Positions 25,661 through 34,802 are shown, numbered from the stretch's first letter. The stretch is DNA of 64,000 bases from Streptomyces sp. PTY087I2 (GCF_001687325.1 NZ_LZRD01000004.1:185186-249185); one strand, 5' to 3'. The notes: generated by a model not told the origin, from the letters alone. Made by a program: numbers and translations.

Positions 25661-26377
25661 TCAGCCGCTGCGGCGCAGGGCCTCGGTCAGCCGCGCCGCC
25701 GAGTCGATGACCGCCTGGGCGTGCATCCGGCCCGGGTGACGGGTCAGCCGCTCGATCGGCCCGGAGATCGAGACCGCGGCGACCACCCGGTTCGACGGGC
25801 CGCGCACCGGGGCCGAGACCGAGGCCACGCCCGGCTCCCGCTCGCCGATCGACTGGGCCCAGCCCCGCCGCCGTACGCCGGAGAGCGCCGTCGCCGTGAA
25901 CCGGGCGCCCTGGAGGCCCCGGTGCAGGCGCTCCGGCTCCTCCCAGGCCATCAGGATCTGAGCCGAGGAGCCCGCCTTCATCGTGAGCGTGGAGCCGACC
26001 GGCACCGTGTCCCGGAGTCCGGACAGCCGTTCCGCCGCCGCCACGCAGATCCGCATGTCGCCCTGCCGGCGGTAGAGCTGCGCGCTCTCGCCGGTGATGT
26101 CGCGCAGGTGGGTGAGCACCGGTCCGGCCGTGGCCAGCAGGCGGTCCTCGCCCGCCGCGGCTGCCAGTTCCGACAGCCGGGGGCCGAGAATGAACCGGCC
26201 CTGCATATCCCTCGCCACCATCCGGTGGTGTTCCAGTGCCACGGCCAGTCGATGGGCCGTGGGCCGTGCGAGCCCGGTCGCCGCGACCAGCCCGGCGAGG
26301 GTGGCCGGACCGGACTCCAGGGCGCTCAATACCAGAGCTGCCTTGTCGAGAACGCCGACGCCGCTAGAGTTGTCCAT
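25661..26377 (-). CDS. ndgR: IclR-family regulator of amino acid metabolism NdgR
   Basis: A 238-residue IclR-type regulator. The N-terminal winged helix-turn-helix (VLDKAALVLSALESGPATLAGLVAATGLARPTAHRLAVALEHH, about 10-55) is followed by the IclR effector domain. ATG 26377 (MDNSSGVGVLDKAA) is the conserved start; upstream in-frame codons are unsupported. It is transcribed away from leuCD. In S. coelicolor NdgR binds the leuC upstream region and affects leucine, methionine and quorum-type metabolism. The gene position, length and N-terminus match that protein (SCO5552 from memory). Confidence 0.92.
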   Translation of the reverse strand: MDNSSGVGVLDKAALVLSALESGPATLAGLVAATGLARPTAHRLAVALEHHRMVARDMQGRFILGPRLSELAAAAGEDRLLATAGPVLTHLRDITGESAQLYRRQGDMRICVAAAERLSGLRDTVPVGSTLTMKAGSSAQILMAWEEPERLHRGLQGARFTATALSGVRRRGWAQSIGEREPGVASVSAPVRGPSNRVVAAVSISGPIERLTRHPGRMHAQAVIDSAARLTEALRRSG

Positions 26378-26550
26378 ACGACGATACTCCCGTCTCACTC
26401 TGTGAAACGCAAGTTCAATTTTCGGCGGAAGTTGCGAACCTGTAGAAGCGGCCGCACAACGGCTCGTAGCCACCGCCCCGCACGGGGGTCCGGACGGAGG
26501 CGCACCGATCTCTAGTTGGGCCGGCGAAGACGCCGGCCGGAGGGAAAGCG
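26378..26550. promoter_or_regulatory. ndgR-leuC divergent promoter region
   Basis: A 173-bp gap with an AT-richer centre (26398-26440) containing CGCAA and TTGCG half-sites about 20 bases apart, a plausible NdgR-binding area. A perfect 8-bp stem-loop lies at 26519-26538, directly before the leuC ribosome site. Confidence 0.6.
26519..26538 (+). promoter_or_regulatory. Stem-loop abutting the leuC ribosome binding site
   Basis: GGCCGGCG, loop AAGA, CGCCGGCC: a very stable GNRA-like hairpin whose last base is next to the GGAGGG site (26539-26544) of leuC. It could hinder or position ribosomes; there is no leucine-rich leader peptide before it. Confidence 0.5.
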
Positions 26551-27978
26551 ATGGGTAGGACACTCGCGGAGAAGGTCTGGGACGACCATGTCGTCCGGCG
26601 CGCGGAGGGCGAGCCCGACCTTCTCTTCATCGATCTGCACCTGCTGCACGAGGTGACCAGCCCGCAGGCCTTCGACGGACTGCGGCAGGCCGGACGCCCG
26701 GTGCGGCGCCTCGACCTCACCATCGCCACCGAGGACCACAACACCCCGACCCTCGACATCGACAAGCCGATCGCCGACCCGGTCTCCCGCGCCCAGCTGG
26801 AGACCCTGCGCAAGAACTGCGCGGAGTTCGGCGTCCGGCTGCACCCGCTGGGCGACGTCGAGCAGGGCGTCGTGCACGTGGTCGGCCCCCAGCTGGGGCT
26901 GACCCAGCCGGGCACCACCGTGGTCTGCGGCGACTCCCACACCTCCACGCACGGCGCGTTCGGGGCGCTGGCGTTCGGCATCGGCACCAGCCAGGTCGAG
27001 CATGTCCTGGCCACCCAGACGCTGCCGCTGGCCCGCCCGAAGACCATGGCCATCACGGTCGAGGGCGAACTGCCCGACGAGGTCACCGCGAAGGACCTGA
27101 TCCTGGCGATCATCGCCCGGATCGGCACCGGCGGCGGCCAGGGCTACATCCTCGAATACCGCGGCTCCGCCATCGAGAAGCTCTCGATGGAGGCCCGGAT
27201 GACCATCTGCAACATGTCGATCGAGGCCGGCGCCCGCGCCGGGATGATCGCCCCCGACGCCACCACCTACGACTACCTCAAGGGCCGCGACCACGCCCCG
27301 CAGGGCGAGGACTGGGACGCCGCCGTCGCGTACTGGAACACCCTGCGCTCCGACGACGACGCCGTGTTCGACGCGGAGGTCGTCATCGACGCCGCCGAAC
27401 TGGCCCCGTTCGTCACCTGGGGCACCAACCCCGGCCAGGGCGCGCCCCTGTCGGCCAGTGTCCCCGACCCGGCTTCGTACGAGGACGCCTCGGAGCGCCA
27501 CGCCGCCGAAAAGGCCCTGGAGTACATGGGGTTGACCGCCGGGCAGCCGCTGCGCGAGATCAGCGTCGACACCGTCTTCGTAGGTTCGTGCACCAACGGC
27601 CGCATCGAGGACCTGCGCAACGCCGCCTCGGTCCTGGACGGCCGCAAAGTCGCCGACGGCGTACGGATGCTGGTCGTCCCCGGCTCGGTGCGGGTCGCGC
27701 TCCAGGCCGTCTCGGAGGGCCTGGACAAGGTCTTCACCGAGGCCGGCGCCGAATGGCGGCACGCGGGCTGCTCGATGTGCCTCGGCATGAACCCCGACCA
27801 GCTGGCCCCCGGCGAGCGCTCCGCCTCCACCTCGAACCGCAACTTCGAGGGCAGGCAGGGCAAGGGCGGCCGCACCCACCTGGTCTCGCCCCAGGTCGCC
27901 GCCGCCACCGCGGTGCTGGGCCATCTGGCCTCACCCGCCGACCTGTCCGACGCCCGTACCCCCGCCGGAGTCCGATAG
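26551..27978 (+). CDS. leuC: 3-isopropylmalate dehydratase large subunit
   Basis: A 475-residue aconitase-family enzyme that, with LeuD, isomerises 2-isopropylmalate to 3-isopropylmalate in leucine synthesis. The 4Fe-4S ligands are Cys347 (GSCTNGR), Cys407 and Cys410 (CSMCLGMN). [31 protein letters not shown] is the family signature. GGAGGG eight bases upstream supports ATG 26551. leuD starts two bases after the stop, so the two are one operon. Confidence 0.96.
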   Translation: MGRTLAEKVWDDHVVRRAEGEPDLLFIDLHLLHEVTSPQAFDGLRQAGRPVRRLDLTIATEDHNTPTLDIDKPIADPVSRAQLETLRKNCAEFGVRLHPLGDVEQGVVHVVGPQLGLTQPGTTVVCGDSHTSTHGAFGALAFGIGTSQVEHVLATQTLPLARPKTMAITVEGELPDEVTAKDLILAIIARIGTGGGQGYILEYRGSAIEKLSMEARMTICNMSIEAGARAGMIAPDATTYDYLKGRDHAPQGEDWDAAVAYWNTLRSDDDAVFDAEVVIDAAELAPFVTWGTNPGQGAPLSASVPDPASYEDASERHAAEKALEYMGLTAGQPLREISVDTVFVGSCTNGRIEDLRNAASVLDGRKVADGVRMLVVPGSVRVALQAVSEGLDKVFTEAGAEWRHAGCSMCLGMNPDQLAPGERSASTSNRNFEGRQGKGGRTHLVSPQVAAATAVLGHLASPADLSDARTPAGVR

Positions 27979-27980
27979 TC

Positions 27981-28574
27981 ATGGAAGCCTTCACCACGCA
28001 CACCGGCCGGGTCGTCCCGCTGCGCCGCAGCAACGTCGACACCGACCAGATCATCCCCGCCCACTGGCTGAAGAAGGTCACCCGCGACGGGTTCGAGGAC
28101 GGCCTCTTCGAAGCCTGGCGCAAGGACGAGAACTTCGTCCTCAACCGCCCCGAGCGCCAGGGCGCCTCGGTCCTGGTCGCCGGCCCCGACTTCGGTACGG
28201 GCTCCTCCCGCGAACACGCGGTCTGGGCCCTTCAGAACTACGGGTTCAAGACGGTCATCTCCTCCCGCTTCGCCGACATCTTCCGGGGCAACTCGCTGAA
28301 GAACGGCCTGCTCACGGTGGTGCTGGAGCAGAAGGTCGTCGACGCCCTCTGGGAGCTGACGGAGGCCGACCCGACCGCCGAGGTGACCGTCGACCTGGAG
28401 GCGCGACAGGTCCGCGCCGAGGGCATCACCGCCGACTTCGAGCTGGACGAGAACGCCCGCTGGCGGCTGCTGAACGGCCTCGACGACATCAGCCTCACCC
28501 TTCAGAACGAAGCGGACATCGCCGCGTACGAGGCGTCCAGGCCCGCCTTCAAGCCGCGTACCATTGCCGCCTGA
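27981..28574 (+). CDS. leuD: 3-isopropylmalate dehydratase small subunit
   Basis: A 197-residue swivelling domain partner of LeuC. Motifs are [14 protein letters not shown] near the N-terminus and [17 protein letters not shown], which contacts substrate carboxylates. The start codon lies two bases after the leuC stop. A 16-bp terminator follows the stop, closing the leuCD operon. Confidence 0.96.
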   Translation: MEAFTTHTGRVVPLRRSNVDTDQIIPAHWLKKVTRDGFEDGLFEAWRKDENFVLNRPERQGASVLVAGPDFGTGSSREHAVWALQNYGFKTVISSRFADIFRGNSLKNGLLTVVLEQKVVDALWELTEADPTAEVTVDLEARQVRAEGITADFELDENARWRLLNGLDDISLTLQNEADIAAYEASRPAFKPRTIAA

Positions 28575-28589
28575 GCAGCGCTTTTCCAG

Positions 28590-28625
28590 GACTGCGCCCC
28601 CTGCCTCCCGGCAGGGGGCGCAGTC
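28590..28625 (+). terminator. 16-bp perfect terminator of leuCD
   Basis: The arms 28590-28605 and 28610-28625 are exactly complementary around the loop TCCC, 16 bases after the leuD stop. Confidence 0.8.
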
Positions 28626-28678
28626 GCTTGTTGAGACCCCGTCGGGCGACAACTCGCCCCAGATGGCACAATCGGTGC

Positions 28679-28906
28679 ATGGAACGCGACAGCCAACTCA
28701 AGCTCTATGGCCAAGTCGCCGACCAACTGAAGGAAGCGCACGCGAAGGTGCGTGCACTGCAAGTCCCGGAGGGCGTACGGATGGCGCTGACCCGGAAGCT
28801 GCTGGTCGTCACGGCCGCGGCGAAGCACGATCTCCCGGACGCGGCAAGGCGTCTGGACCGTTTGATGAAGGACCTCGATGAGGGCCGATTCCCCGAAGGT
28901 GACTGA
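28679..28906 (+). CDS. Small conserved helical protein, unknown function
   Basis: A 75-residue soluble, probably all-helical protein (ERDSQLKLYGQVADQLKEAHAKVRALQ, then RKLLVVTAAAKHDLPDAARRLDRLMKDLDEGRFP). It has no signal or known motif. ATG 28679 is chosen because the preceding in-frame codons look non-coding. The gene lies between leuCD and hupS, a place where Streptomyces genomes have such a small gene. It could be a regulator or structural adaptor; I do not assign a function. Confidence 0.75.
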   Translation: MERDSQLKLYGQVADQLKEAHAKVRALQVPEGVRMALTRKLLVVTAAAKHDLPDAARRLDRLMKDLDEGRFPEGD

Positions 28907-29048
28907 CACGTGGAACTGCGCATCGGTCGACTTCGTTGCGGCACTAGGGTGATTAGCCCGTTTCGTGTTTGATTTGCGGTATATATCTGCCTAACGTGCG
29001 AAAAAGCTTGAACACTTTCGTTCTGGCAATGTCTCCGAAGGGGAAGAC

Positions 29049-29702
29049 GTGAACAAGGCGCAGCTCGTAGAAGCGATTGCCGACAAGGTCGGCGGCCGTC
29101 AGCAGGCCGCGGACGCCGTCGACGCGGTACTCGACGCGATCGTCCGTGCCGTGGTCGCCGGGGACCGGGTCTCGGTCACCGGCTTCGGCTCGTTCGAGAA
29201 GGTCGACCGTCCCGCCCGGTACGCCCGTAACCCGCAGACGGGTGAGCGCGTCCGGGTCAAGAAGACCTCGGTGCCCCGCTTCCGCGCGGGCCAGGGCTTC
29301 AAGGACCTGGTGAGCGGCTCGAAGAAGCTCCCCAAGAACGACGTGGCCGTCAAGAAGGCCCCCAAGGGCAGCCTCTCGGGCGGATCTTCCGCCGCCCGTA
29401 CGACGGTGAAGGCCGCCGCCGCCAAGAAGTCGGCCGCCAAGAAGGCCACCGCGAAGAAGGCCACGGCCAAGAAGACGACGGCGGCGAAGACCACCGCCGC
29501 CAAGAAGACCACCGCCAAGAAGACGACCGCGACGGCGAAGAAGACGTCCGCGGCCGCGAAGAAGGCGACCCCGGCCAAGAAGGCCACAGCCACCGCCAAG
29601 AAGACCGCGCCCGCCAAGAAGGCCACGGCGAAGAAGGCGCCCGCGAAGAAGACCACGGCGCGCAAGACCACGGCCAAGAAGGCCACCGCACGCAAGAAGT
29701 GA
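29049..29702 (+). CDS. hupS: Nucleoid-associated HU-like protein with histone-H1-like tail
   Basis: A 217-residue DNA-binding protein. Residues 1-95 are a standard HU domain ([40 protein letters not shown]). The remaining 120 residues are a lysine/alanine/threonine tail made of AKK, TAKK and PAKK units, like HupB of mycobacteria and HupS of Streptomyces, which compacts spore nucleoids. It starts at GTG 29049 after GAAGGGGAAG. The AT-rich upstream stretch (28950-29030, with TATATATCT) is the probable promoter. A 14-bp hairpin terminates it. Confidence 0.93.
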   Translation: MNKAQLVEAIADKVGGRQQAADAVDAVLDAIVRAVVAGDRVSVTGFGSFEKVDRPARYARNPQTGERVRVKKTSVPRFRAGQGFKDLVSGSKKLPKNDVAVKKAPKGSLSGGSSAARTTVKAAAAKKSAAKKATAKKATAKKTTAAKTTAAKKTTAKKTTATAKKTSAAAKKATPAKKATATAKKTAPAKKATAKKAPAKKTTARKTTAKKATARKK

Positions 29703-29736
29703 GCCCCGGGCACTCGCCCGCTCCTCACAACGCGCC

Positions 29737-29768
29737 GGGCCGGGCTCCCCTCCGGGGGAGCCCGGCCC
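29737..29768 (+). terminator. hupS terminator
   Basis: GGGCCGGGCTCCCC (29737-29750) pairs perfectly with 29755-29768 across the loop TCCG, 34 bases after the stop. Confidence 0.75.
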
Positions 29769-29807
29769 GCGGGCTGTCCGGGCCCCGTTCGGCCCAGCGA
29801 ACCACTT

Positions 29808-30011
29808 CTAGAACGTCTGCAACGTCACCAGCGTGATCCGCAGGGCCGCCCCCTCGCCCTCGCCCTCGATGCGCACCCGCTGCCCCGGACGCAGCAGCAG
29901 CAGACCGCCCGCGTCGAAGGCCGCGGCGTCGAACTCCACCGGGGTGCCGTCGTCCAGCAGCACACTGCCGCCACGGGTCTCGGGGTCGTACGTGTACGAG
30001 GTCGCCTGCAT
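29808..30011 (-). CDS. Small conserved protein downstream of cofC
   Basis: A 67-residue protein: MQATSYTYDPETRGGSVLLDDGTPVEFDAAAFDAGGLLLLRPGQRVRIEGEG, then strands to the end. It looks like a small beta-barrel of the cold-shock/OB kind, but this is only an impression. ATG 30011 lies 10 bases after the cofC stop, so it is probably the second gene of that operon. The function is not known to me. Confidence 0.75.
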   Translation of the reverse strand: MQATSYTYDPETRGGSVLLDDGTPVEFDAAAFDAGGLLLLRPGQRVRIEGEGEGAALRITLVTLQTF

Positions 30012-30021
30012 GGGCGGCAGC

Positions 30022-30687
30022 CTATCGGTCACGGGCGAAGGCGGGCACGGCCGCAGCCCGCGCCGTGTGCGGACCCACCCCCAGGGCCAGGGCGACCCGC
30101 AGGTCCTCGCCCGTATCCACGTCCCGGCGCACCGAGTCGACACCGGACAGCGCTATTTCCACCGCCCCCGACGCCAGATGCCGGGCCCCGGACGGACCAC
30201 CGAAAGCCGGACGGAATTCCGCACCGCTCGCGGCGGCCAGAAATGTCGTTCCGATTCCCGCCGCGTCCCGGAGAAAAGCGCTGGGAAAAGCGGAGGCAAA
30301 ATCGAGCACCCGCGCCAATTCGCCGGTCCGCAGCGCCGGCAGATCCGCGTTGAGCGCGGCCACCGCGGCGGCGGGCCGCAGGGCCCGCACCGAGCGCGCA
30401 CCGTGCGCGAGCGCCGCGTTGAGCCCGGCCCCCGGGGCGTCCGGCACGATCCGCGCCCCGAGCGCGGAAAGGGCCGCCGCGGCCACGGCGTCGTCCGTGA
30501 CGACCACCACATCCCGCACCCGGGAACAGGCCAGCGCCGCCGCCACCGTGTCCTGGGCGAACGCCAGGGCCAGCACGGGCCGCGCAGCCTCGCCCGCCGC
30601 CCGCCCCAGGCGGCTCTTGGCCCGGGCGAGCGGCTTCAGCGGAACGACCAGGGACCAGGGCCCGGCCGGATCGGTGTTCGTGGCGAT
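30022..30687 (-). CDS. cofC: 2-phospho-L-lactate / phosphoenolpyruvate guanylyltransferase (F420 synthesis), unusual start
   Basis: A roughly 221-residue CofC/FbiD nucleotidyltransferase that activates phospholactate or PEP with GTP in coenzyme F420 synthesis. Conserved parts are WSLVVPLKPLARAKSRL, VVVVTDDAVAAAAL, ALNADLPALRTGEL and the C-terminal DVDTGEDL. The conserved N-terminus lies upstream of the first ordinary start codon (GTG 30576). In that frame a TAG lies further upstream, and between them there is no ATG, GTG or TTG. A strong ribosome site GGAGGGGGAG (30688-30697) stands directly before ATC 30687, so an ATC (or another non-standard) start, or a sequencing/annotation fault, must be considered. 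The gene lies near hupS, plsC and gpsA, as fbiD does in mycobacteria. Confidence 0.8.
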   Translation of the reverse strand: MATNTDPAGPWSLVVPLKPLARAKSRLGRAAGEAARPVLALAFAQDTVAAALACSRVRDVVVVTDDAVAAAALSALGARIVPDAPGAGLNAALAHGARSVRALRPAAAVAALNADLPALRTGELARVLDFASAFPSAFLRDAAGIGTTFLAAASGAEFRPAFGGPSGARHLASGAVEIALSGVDSVRRDVDTGEDLRVALALGVGPHTARAAAVPAFARDR

Positions 30688-30855
30688 CTCCCCCTCCGTA
30701 CGCGTCGGGACCTATTCTCGCCTGCCGGTACGACAACCCGGAGGCCCGCCGCCGGACGTGAGGCGTACGGTGTTCTCGACAGAGCAGGGGTCTGGGGCGA
30801 GACTTGACCGTCAGTAGCCAGGCAGCAGGTTGAAATTCCTAAGGAAGGTATCCAA

Positions 30856-31608
30856 GTGTCCCGCCGCAGAATCGGCTTCTGGTACCGCCTGGCGGCGGTC
30901 ATCGCCAAGCCGCCACTGGTGGTCCTGTTCAAGCGCGACTGGCGGGGGATGGAGCACGTTCCGGCCGACGGCGGATTCATCAGCGCCGTCAACCACAACT
31001 CCTATCTGGACCCGCTCTCCTACGGCCATTTCCAGTACAACACCGGGCGGGTGCCCAGGTTCCTGGCGAAGGCCGGCCTCTTCCGCACCCCGTTCGTCGG
31101 GATGATGCTGCGCGGCACCGGCCAGATCCCCGTCTACCGCGAGACGACCAACGCCCTGGACGCCTTCCGGGCCGCCGTGGCGGCCATCGAGCGCGGCGAG
31201 TGCGTCGCCTTCTACCCCGAGGGCACCCTCACCCGGGACCCCGACATGTGGCCGATGGCCGGGAAGACCGGGGCCGCCCGGGTCGCCCTGATGACCAAGG
31301 CGCCCGTCATCCCCGTCGCCCAGTGGGGCGCGAACGAGGTGATGCCGCCCTACGCCAAGGAGAACAAAGTCCGGCTGTTCCCCCGCAAGACGCTGCGGGT
31401 ACAGGCCGGACCGCCCGTCGACCTCAGCCGCTTCCACGGCCTGGAGCCGACGCCCGAGGTGCTGCGCGAGGCGACCGAGGTCATCATGGCGGCGGTCACC
31501 CGCCAGCTGGAGGACCTGCGCGGCGAGAAGGCGCCCGCCGAGCTCTACGATCACCGCAAAGCCCGTGCTGAACAACGGCGCAGGGCCCAGGGAAAGGGAC
31601 CCACGTGA
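30856..31608 (+). CDS. plsC: 1-acylglycerol-3-phosphate acyltransferase family protein
   Basis: A 250-residue PlsC-type acyltransferase. The catalytic HX4D motif is NHNSYLD (His47, Asp52); the acceptor-binding motif is FYPEGT (about 118-123). It transfers acyl groups in phosphatidic acid synthesis at the membrane. GTG 30856 follows AAGGAAGG. The TGA overlaps the GTG of gpsA by four bases (GTGA), coupling acyltransfer with glycerol-3-phosphate supply. Confidence 0.88.
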   Translation: MSRRRIGFWYRLAAVIAKPPLVVLFKRDWRGMEHVPADGGFISAVNHNSYLDPLSYGHFQYNTGRVPRFLAKAGLFRTPFVGMMLRGTGQIPVYRETTNALDAFRAAVAAIERGECVAFYPEGTLTRDPDMWPMAGKTGAARVALMTKAPVIPVAQWGANEVMPPYAKENKVRLFPRKTLRVQAGPPVDLSRFHGLEPTPEVLREATEVIMAAVTRQLEDLRGEKAPAELYDHRKARAEQRRRAQGKGPT

Positions 31609-32615
31609 CGCACCCCGTAAAAGCAGCCGTCTTCGGAACCGGCTCATGGGGTACGGCCTTCGCCGTGATCCTCGCCGACGCGGGCTGCGACGTCACCCTC
31701 TGGGGCCGTCGCGCCGAGGTCGCCGAGGCCATCAACACCACGCACACCAACCCGGACTACCTCCCGGGCATCGCGCTCCCCGACTCCATCCGCGCCACCA
31801 CCGACGCCGCCGAGGCCCTGCGCGGCGCTGAGTTCGCCTTCCTCGTCGTGCCCTCCCAGACGCTGCGCGCCAACCTCGCCGACTGGGCCCCGCACCTGGA
31901 GCCGGACACCGTCCTGGTCTCCCTGATGAAGGGCGTCGAGCTGGGCACCGCCGAGCTGATGAGCGAGGTCATCGCGGACGTCACCAAGGTCTCCGCCGAC
32001 CGCATCGCCGTCGTCTCGGGCCCCAACCTGGCCAAGGAGATCGCCGAGCGCCGCCCCGCCGCGGCCGTCGTCGCCTGCTTCGACGAGTCCGTCGCCCAGC
32101 GCCTCCAGGCCGCCTGCCACACCGCGTACTTCCGCCCGTACACCAACACCGACGTGGTCGGCTGCGAGCTCGGCGGCGCCGTGAAGAACGTCATCGGCCT
32201 CGCCGTCGGCATCGCGGACGGCATGGGCCTCGGCGACAACACCAAGGGCTCCCTCATCACCCGGGGCCTCGCCGAGACCACCCGACTGGGCCTGGCCATG
32301 GGCGCCGACCCGTTGACGTTCTCCGGCCTCGCCGGCCTCGGCGACCTGGTGGCCACCTGCTCGTCCCCGCTCTCGCGGAACCACACCTTCGGCACCAACC
32401 TCGGCCGCGGCATGACGCTCCAGGAGACGATCGCCGTCACCAAGCAGACCGCCGAGGGCGTCAAGTCCTGCGAATCGGTCCTCGACCTGGCCCGCAGGCA
32501 CGGGGTCGACATGCCCATCACCGAGACCGTCGTCTCGATCGTCCACGAGGGCAAGTCCCCGGTCGTCGCGGTCAAGGAGCTGATGTCGCGCAGCGCCAAG
32601 GCCGAGCGACGCTGA
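31605..32615 (+). CDS. gpsA: Glycerol-3-phosphate dehydrogenase [NAD(P)+]
   Basis: A 336-residue enzyme that reduces dihydroxyacetone phosphate to glycerol-3-phosphate for phospholipids. The Rossmann motif is GTGSWGTAFAVILADAG (about 8-24). The catalytic region includes SGPNLAKEIAE, the lysine in GGAVKNVIGLAVGI and GLAGLGDLVATCSSPLSRN. Start GTG 31605 overlaps plsC. ddlA begins 34 bases later and is probably co-transcribed. Confidence 0.95.
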   Translation: MTHPVKAAVFGTGSWGTAFAVILADAGCDVTLWGRRAEVAEAINTTHTNPDYLPGIALPDSIRATTDAAEALRGAEFAFLVVPSQTLRANLADWAPHLEPDTVLVSLMKGVELGTAELMSEVIADVTKVSADRIAVVSGPNLAKEIAERRPAAAVVACFDESVAQRLQAACHTAYFRPYTNTDVVGCELGGAVKNVIGLAVGIADGMGLGDNTKGSLITRGLAETTRLGLAMGADPLTFSGLAGLGDLVATCSSPLSRNHTFGTNLGRGMTLQETIAVTKQTAEGVKSCESVLDLARRHGVDMPITETVVSIVHEGKSPVVAVKELMSRSAKAERR

Positions 32616-32649
32616 CGCCGCCCTTACCAGCAGGTACGCTCATCGCGAT

Positions 32650-33822
32650 ATGAGCAGCGAGAACCTCCCCCAGAGCCCTGAGCGCGCCGAGAGCCCGCGG
32701 CAGCTCCGTAAGCCCCGTGTGGCTGTCGTGTTCGGCGGCCGCAGCTCCGAACACGGCATCTCGGTCGTCACGGCCGGCGCCGTCATGCAGGCCATCGACC
32801 GGACCAAGTACGACGTCCTGCCGATCGGCATCACGACGGACGGCCGCTGGGCGCTCACCGCCGACGAGCCCGAACGCATGGCCATCACCGACCGCAAGGT
32901 CCCCGATGTGGACCGGCTCACCGAGTCCGCCGAGGGCAGCGTCGTGCTCTCCGTCGACCCGGGCAGCCGCGAGGTCGTCTACACCGAGCCCGGCGCGGTG
33001 CCCAAGGCGCTGGGCGAGGTCGACGTCGTCTTCCCCGTGCTGCACGGCCCGTACGGCGAGGACGGCACCCTCCAGGGCCTCCTCGAACTCTCCGGCGTGC
33101 CCTACGTCGGCGCGGGCGTCCTCGCCTCCGCCGTCGGCCAGGACAAGGAGTACATGAAGCGCGTCTTCATCTCCTTCGGGCTGCCCGTCGGACCCTACGA
33201 GGTCGTCCGGCCCCGCGAGTGGGACAACGACCCCGCCGCCGCCCGCAAGCGGATCGTGGACTTCGCCGGCGAGCACGGCTGGCCGCTGTTCATCAAGCCC
33301 GCCCGCGGCGGCTCCTCGATGGGCATCACCAAGGTCGACGGCGTCGAAGGGCTCGACGCGGCGATCGAGGAGGCCCGCCGCCACGACCCGAAGTTCCTCG
33401 TCGAGTCGCTGCTGCGCGGCCGGGAGATCGAGTGCGGGGTGCTGGAGTTCGAGGACGGCCCGCGCGCGAGCGTGCCCGCCGAGATCCCGCCGGTCACCGC
33501 CCACGACTTCTACGACTTCGAGGCCAAGTACATCGACTCGGCCACGGGTCTGGTGCCGGCGCCGCTCACCGAGGAGCAGACCGCCGAGGTGCGGCGGCTC
33601 GCCGTCGCCGCCTTCGACGCGGTCTCCTGCGAGGGCCTGGTGCGCGCCGACTTCTTCCTCACCGAGGACGGCACCTTCGTCATCAACGAGATCAACACCC
33701 TGCCGGGCTTCACCCCGATCTCCATGTACCCGCGCATGTGGCAGGAGAGCGGCGTCGACTACCCGGAACTGGTCGACCGGCTGATCCAGGCCGCGCTGAC
33801 CCGCTCCACCGGACTGCGCTGA
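32650..33822 (+). CDS. ddlA: D-alanine--D-alanine ligase
   Basis: A 390-residue ATP-grasp ligase that joins two D-alanines for the peptidoglycan stem peptide. VAVVFGGRSSEHGISVVTAGAV is the N-terminal motif. FPVLHGPYGEDGTLQGLLE, FIKPARGGSSMGI (ATP loop) and VINEINTLPGFTPISMYP (metal and D-Ala site) follow. The last motif, with its Tyr at the C-terminal side, is that of D-Ala-D-Ala rather than D-Ala-D-lactate ligases only by overall similarity. It converges with the DUF3515 gene, 18 bases apart. Confidence 0.94.
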   Translation: MSSENLPQSPERAESPRQLRKPRVAVVFGGRSSEHGISVVTAGAVMQAIDRTKYDVLPIGITTDGRWALTADEPERMAITDRKVPDVDRLTESAEGSVVLSVDPGSREVVYTEPGAVPKALGEVDVVFPVLHGPYGEDGTLQGLLELSGVPYVGAGVLASAVGQDKEYMKRVFISFGLPVGPYEVVRPREWDNDPAAARKRIVDFAGEHGWPLFIKPARGGSSMGITKVDGVEGLDAAIEEARRHDPKFLVESLLRGREIECGVLEFEDGPRASVPAEIPPVTAHDFYDFEAKYIDSATGLVPAPLTEEQTAEVRRLAVAAFDAVSCEGLVRADFFLTEDGTFVINEINTLPGFTPISMYPRMWQESGVDYPELVDRLIQAALTRSTGLR

Positions 33823-33840
33823 GGCGCCTGGCTGGGGGGC

Positions 33841-34329
33841 TCAGAACCGGCTCGGGACCGTCTTCGCGACCGGGCCGGCGAACGAGGCCAGCGGCGTGAT
33901 GTCGTGGGCGTACGTCGAATCCAGCGTGACCTCGACGTACGCCTTGCGGTACGTGGTGGTGAACCGCGGACCGGAGCCCTCGGGCTGCTCCAGCATCCAC
34001 TTCACCCCGTCCGCCTCGACCCCCTCCGCATGGGGGTCGTCCATCTTCGCGGGCCGGGGGACCCCGCAGCGCAGTACGATCGCCCCGTCCCCCCAGCCGG
34101 CGGTCAGCTCCGAGTCCGGGGAGGGGTCACTGCGTTCCAGCTCGAGGACGGTCTTCGGCAGCTCCTCGTGCAGGGCCTCGCAGTACGCGGCGGCCTCCGC
34201 GGACGGGGTGGGAACCGGGACCGACGGCCGGGCGTCGCTGAGGGAACAGCCCGCCGCGGCCAGCACGAGCACGGCAGCGGACGGACCGAGGAATATCGAG
34301 CGGGGGGAACGGCGGGCGGATGACGTCAC
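33841..34329 (-). CDS. DUF3515 lipoprotein
   Basis: A 162-residue actinobacterial DUF3515 protein with a lipobox LAAAGC near residue 28, so it is anchored to the outer face of the membrane. It has Cys residues in EAAAYCEALHEELP and VLRCGVP that probably form a disulfide, and a conserved GVKWMLEQPEG motif. The function is unknown. It is adjacent to ddlA in many Streptomyces, which may hint at wall metabolism, but no evidence for this is in the sequence. Confidence 0.85.
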   Translation of the reverse strand: MTSSARRSPRSIFLGPSAAVLVLAAAGCSLSDARPSVPVPTPSAEAAAYCEALHEELPKTVLELERSDPSPDSELTAGWGDGAIVLRCGVPRPAKMDDPHAEGVEADGVKWMLEQPEGSGPRFTTTYRKAYVEVTLDSTYAHDITPLASFAGPVAKTVPSRF

Positions 34330-34349
34330 CGGCCCAGCCTAGACGGGGG

Positions 34350-34583
34350 TCAGAGGTGGACGACCGGGCAGGTCAGAGTCCGTGTGATGCCGTCCACCTG
34401 CTGCACCTTGGCGACCACCATGCGGCCGAGTTCATCGACCGTGTCTGCCTGGGCCCGCACGATCACGTCGTACGGACCGGTGACGTCCTCTGCCTGGATC
34501 ACTCCCGGAATCTTGGAGATGGTCTCGGCGACGATCGACGCCTTGCCCACCTCGGTCTGGATGAGGATGTACGCCTGTACCAC
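34350..34583 (-). CDS. Stand-alone Lrp/AsnC ligand-binding (RAM) domain protein
   Basis: A 77-residue protein consisting only of the alpha-beta sandwich domain of Lrp/AsnC regulators (VQAYILIQTEVGKASIVAETISKIPGV, GPYDVIVRAQADTVDELGRMVV). It has no DNA-binding domain. GTG 34583 follows an ideal GGAGG, five bases away; the long open frame upstream is a shadow. Such proteins form oligomers that bind amino acids and may modulate full-length Lrp proteins. It is divergent from thiL. Confidence 0.9.
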   Translation of the reverse strand: MVQAYILIQTEVGKASIVAETISKIPGVIQAEDVTGPYDVIVRAQADTVDELGRMVVAKVQQVDGITRTLTCPVVHL

Positions 34584-34802
34584 GGAACCTCCAGGGCGGC
34601 CACGAGGATCATGTGGGGGAAAGGGACGCCACGTTATCGCGTTGCCGCGGGCCGCGGGGAGACCTACGGGCCGGATGACGTCCACAGCGTGGCGTACAGG
34701 GCGCAGAAGTTGACGTATCTCTTGACGGTACCGACAGCACAGACGGCTCGCGACCGGGGGCCCGGACGGGTGTCCGGGGCGATAAAGGAGAGGTGAGACT
34801 CG

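Noticed and set aside
26378..26550. T-box or leucine attenuator before leuC
   Set aside because: No T-box motif, no Leu-rich leader ORF and no competing terminator; only a single hairpin before the ribosome site.
29049..29702. The hupS tail repeats as a CRISPR-like or minisatellite element
   Set aside because: The repeats are in-frame Lys/Ala codons of a known HU tail, irregular in length and without spacers.
34584..34802. TPP riboswitch before thiL
   Set aside because: The conserved THI-box sequence (CUGAGA ... ACCUGAUCUGGAUAAUGC type) is absent.
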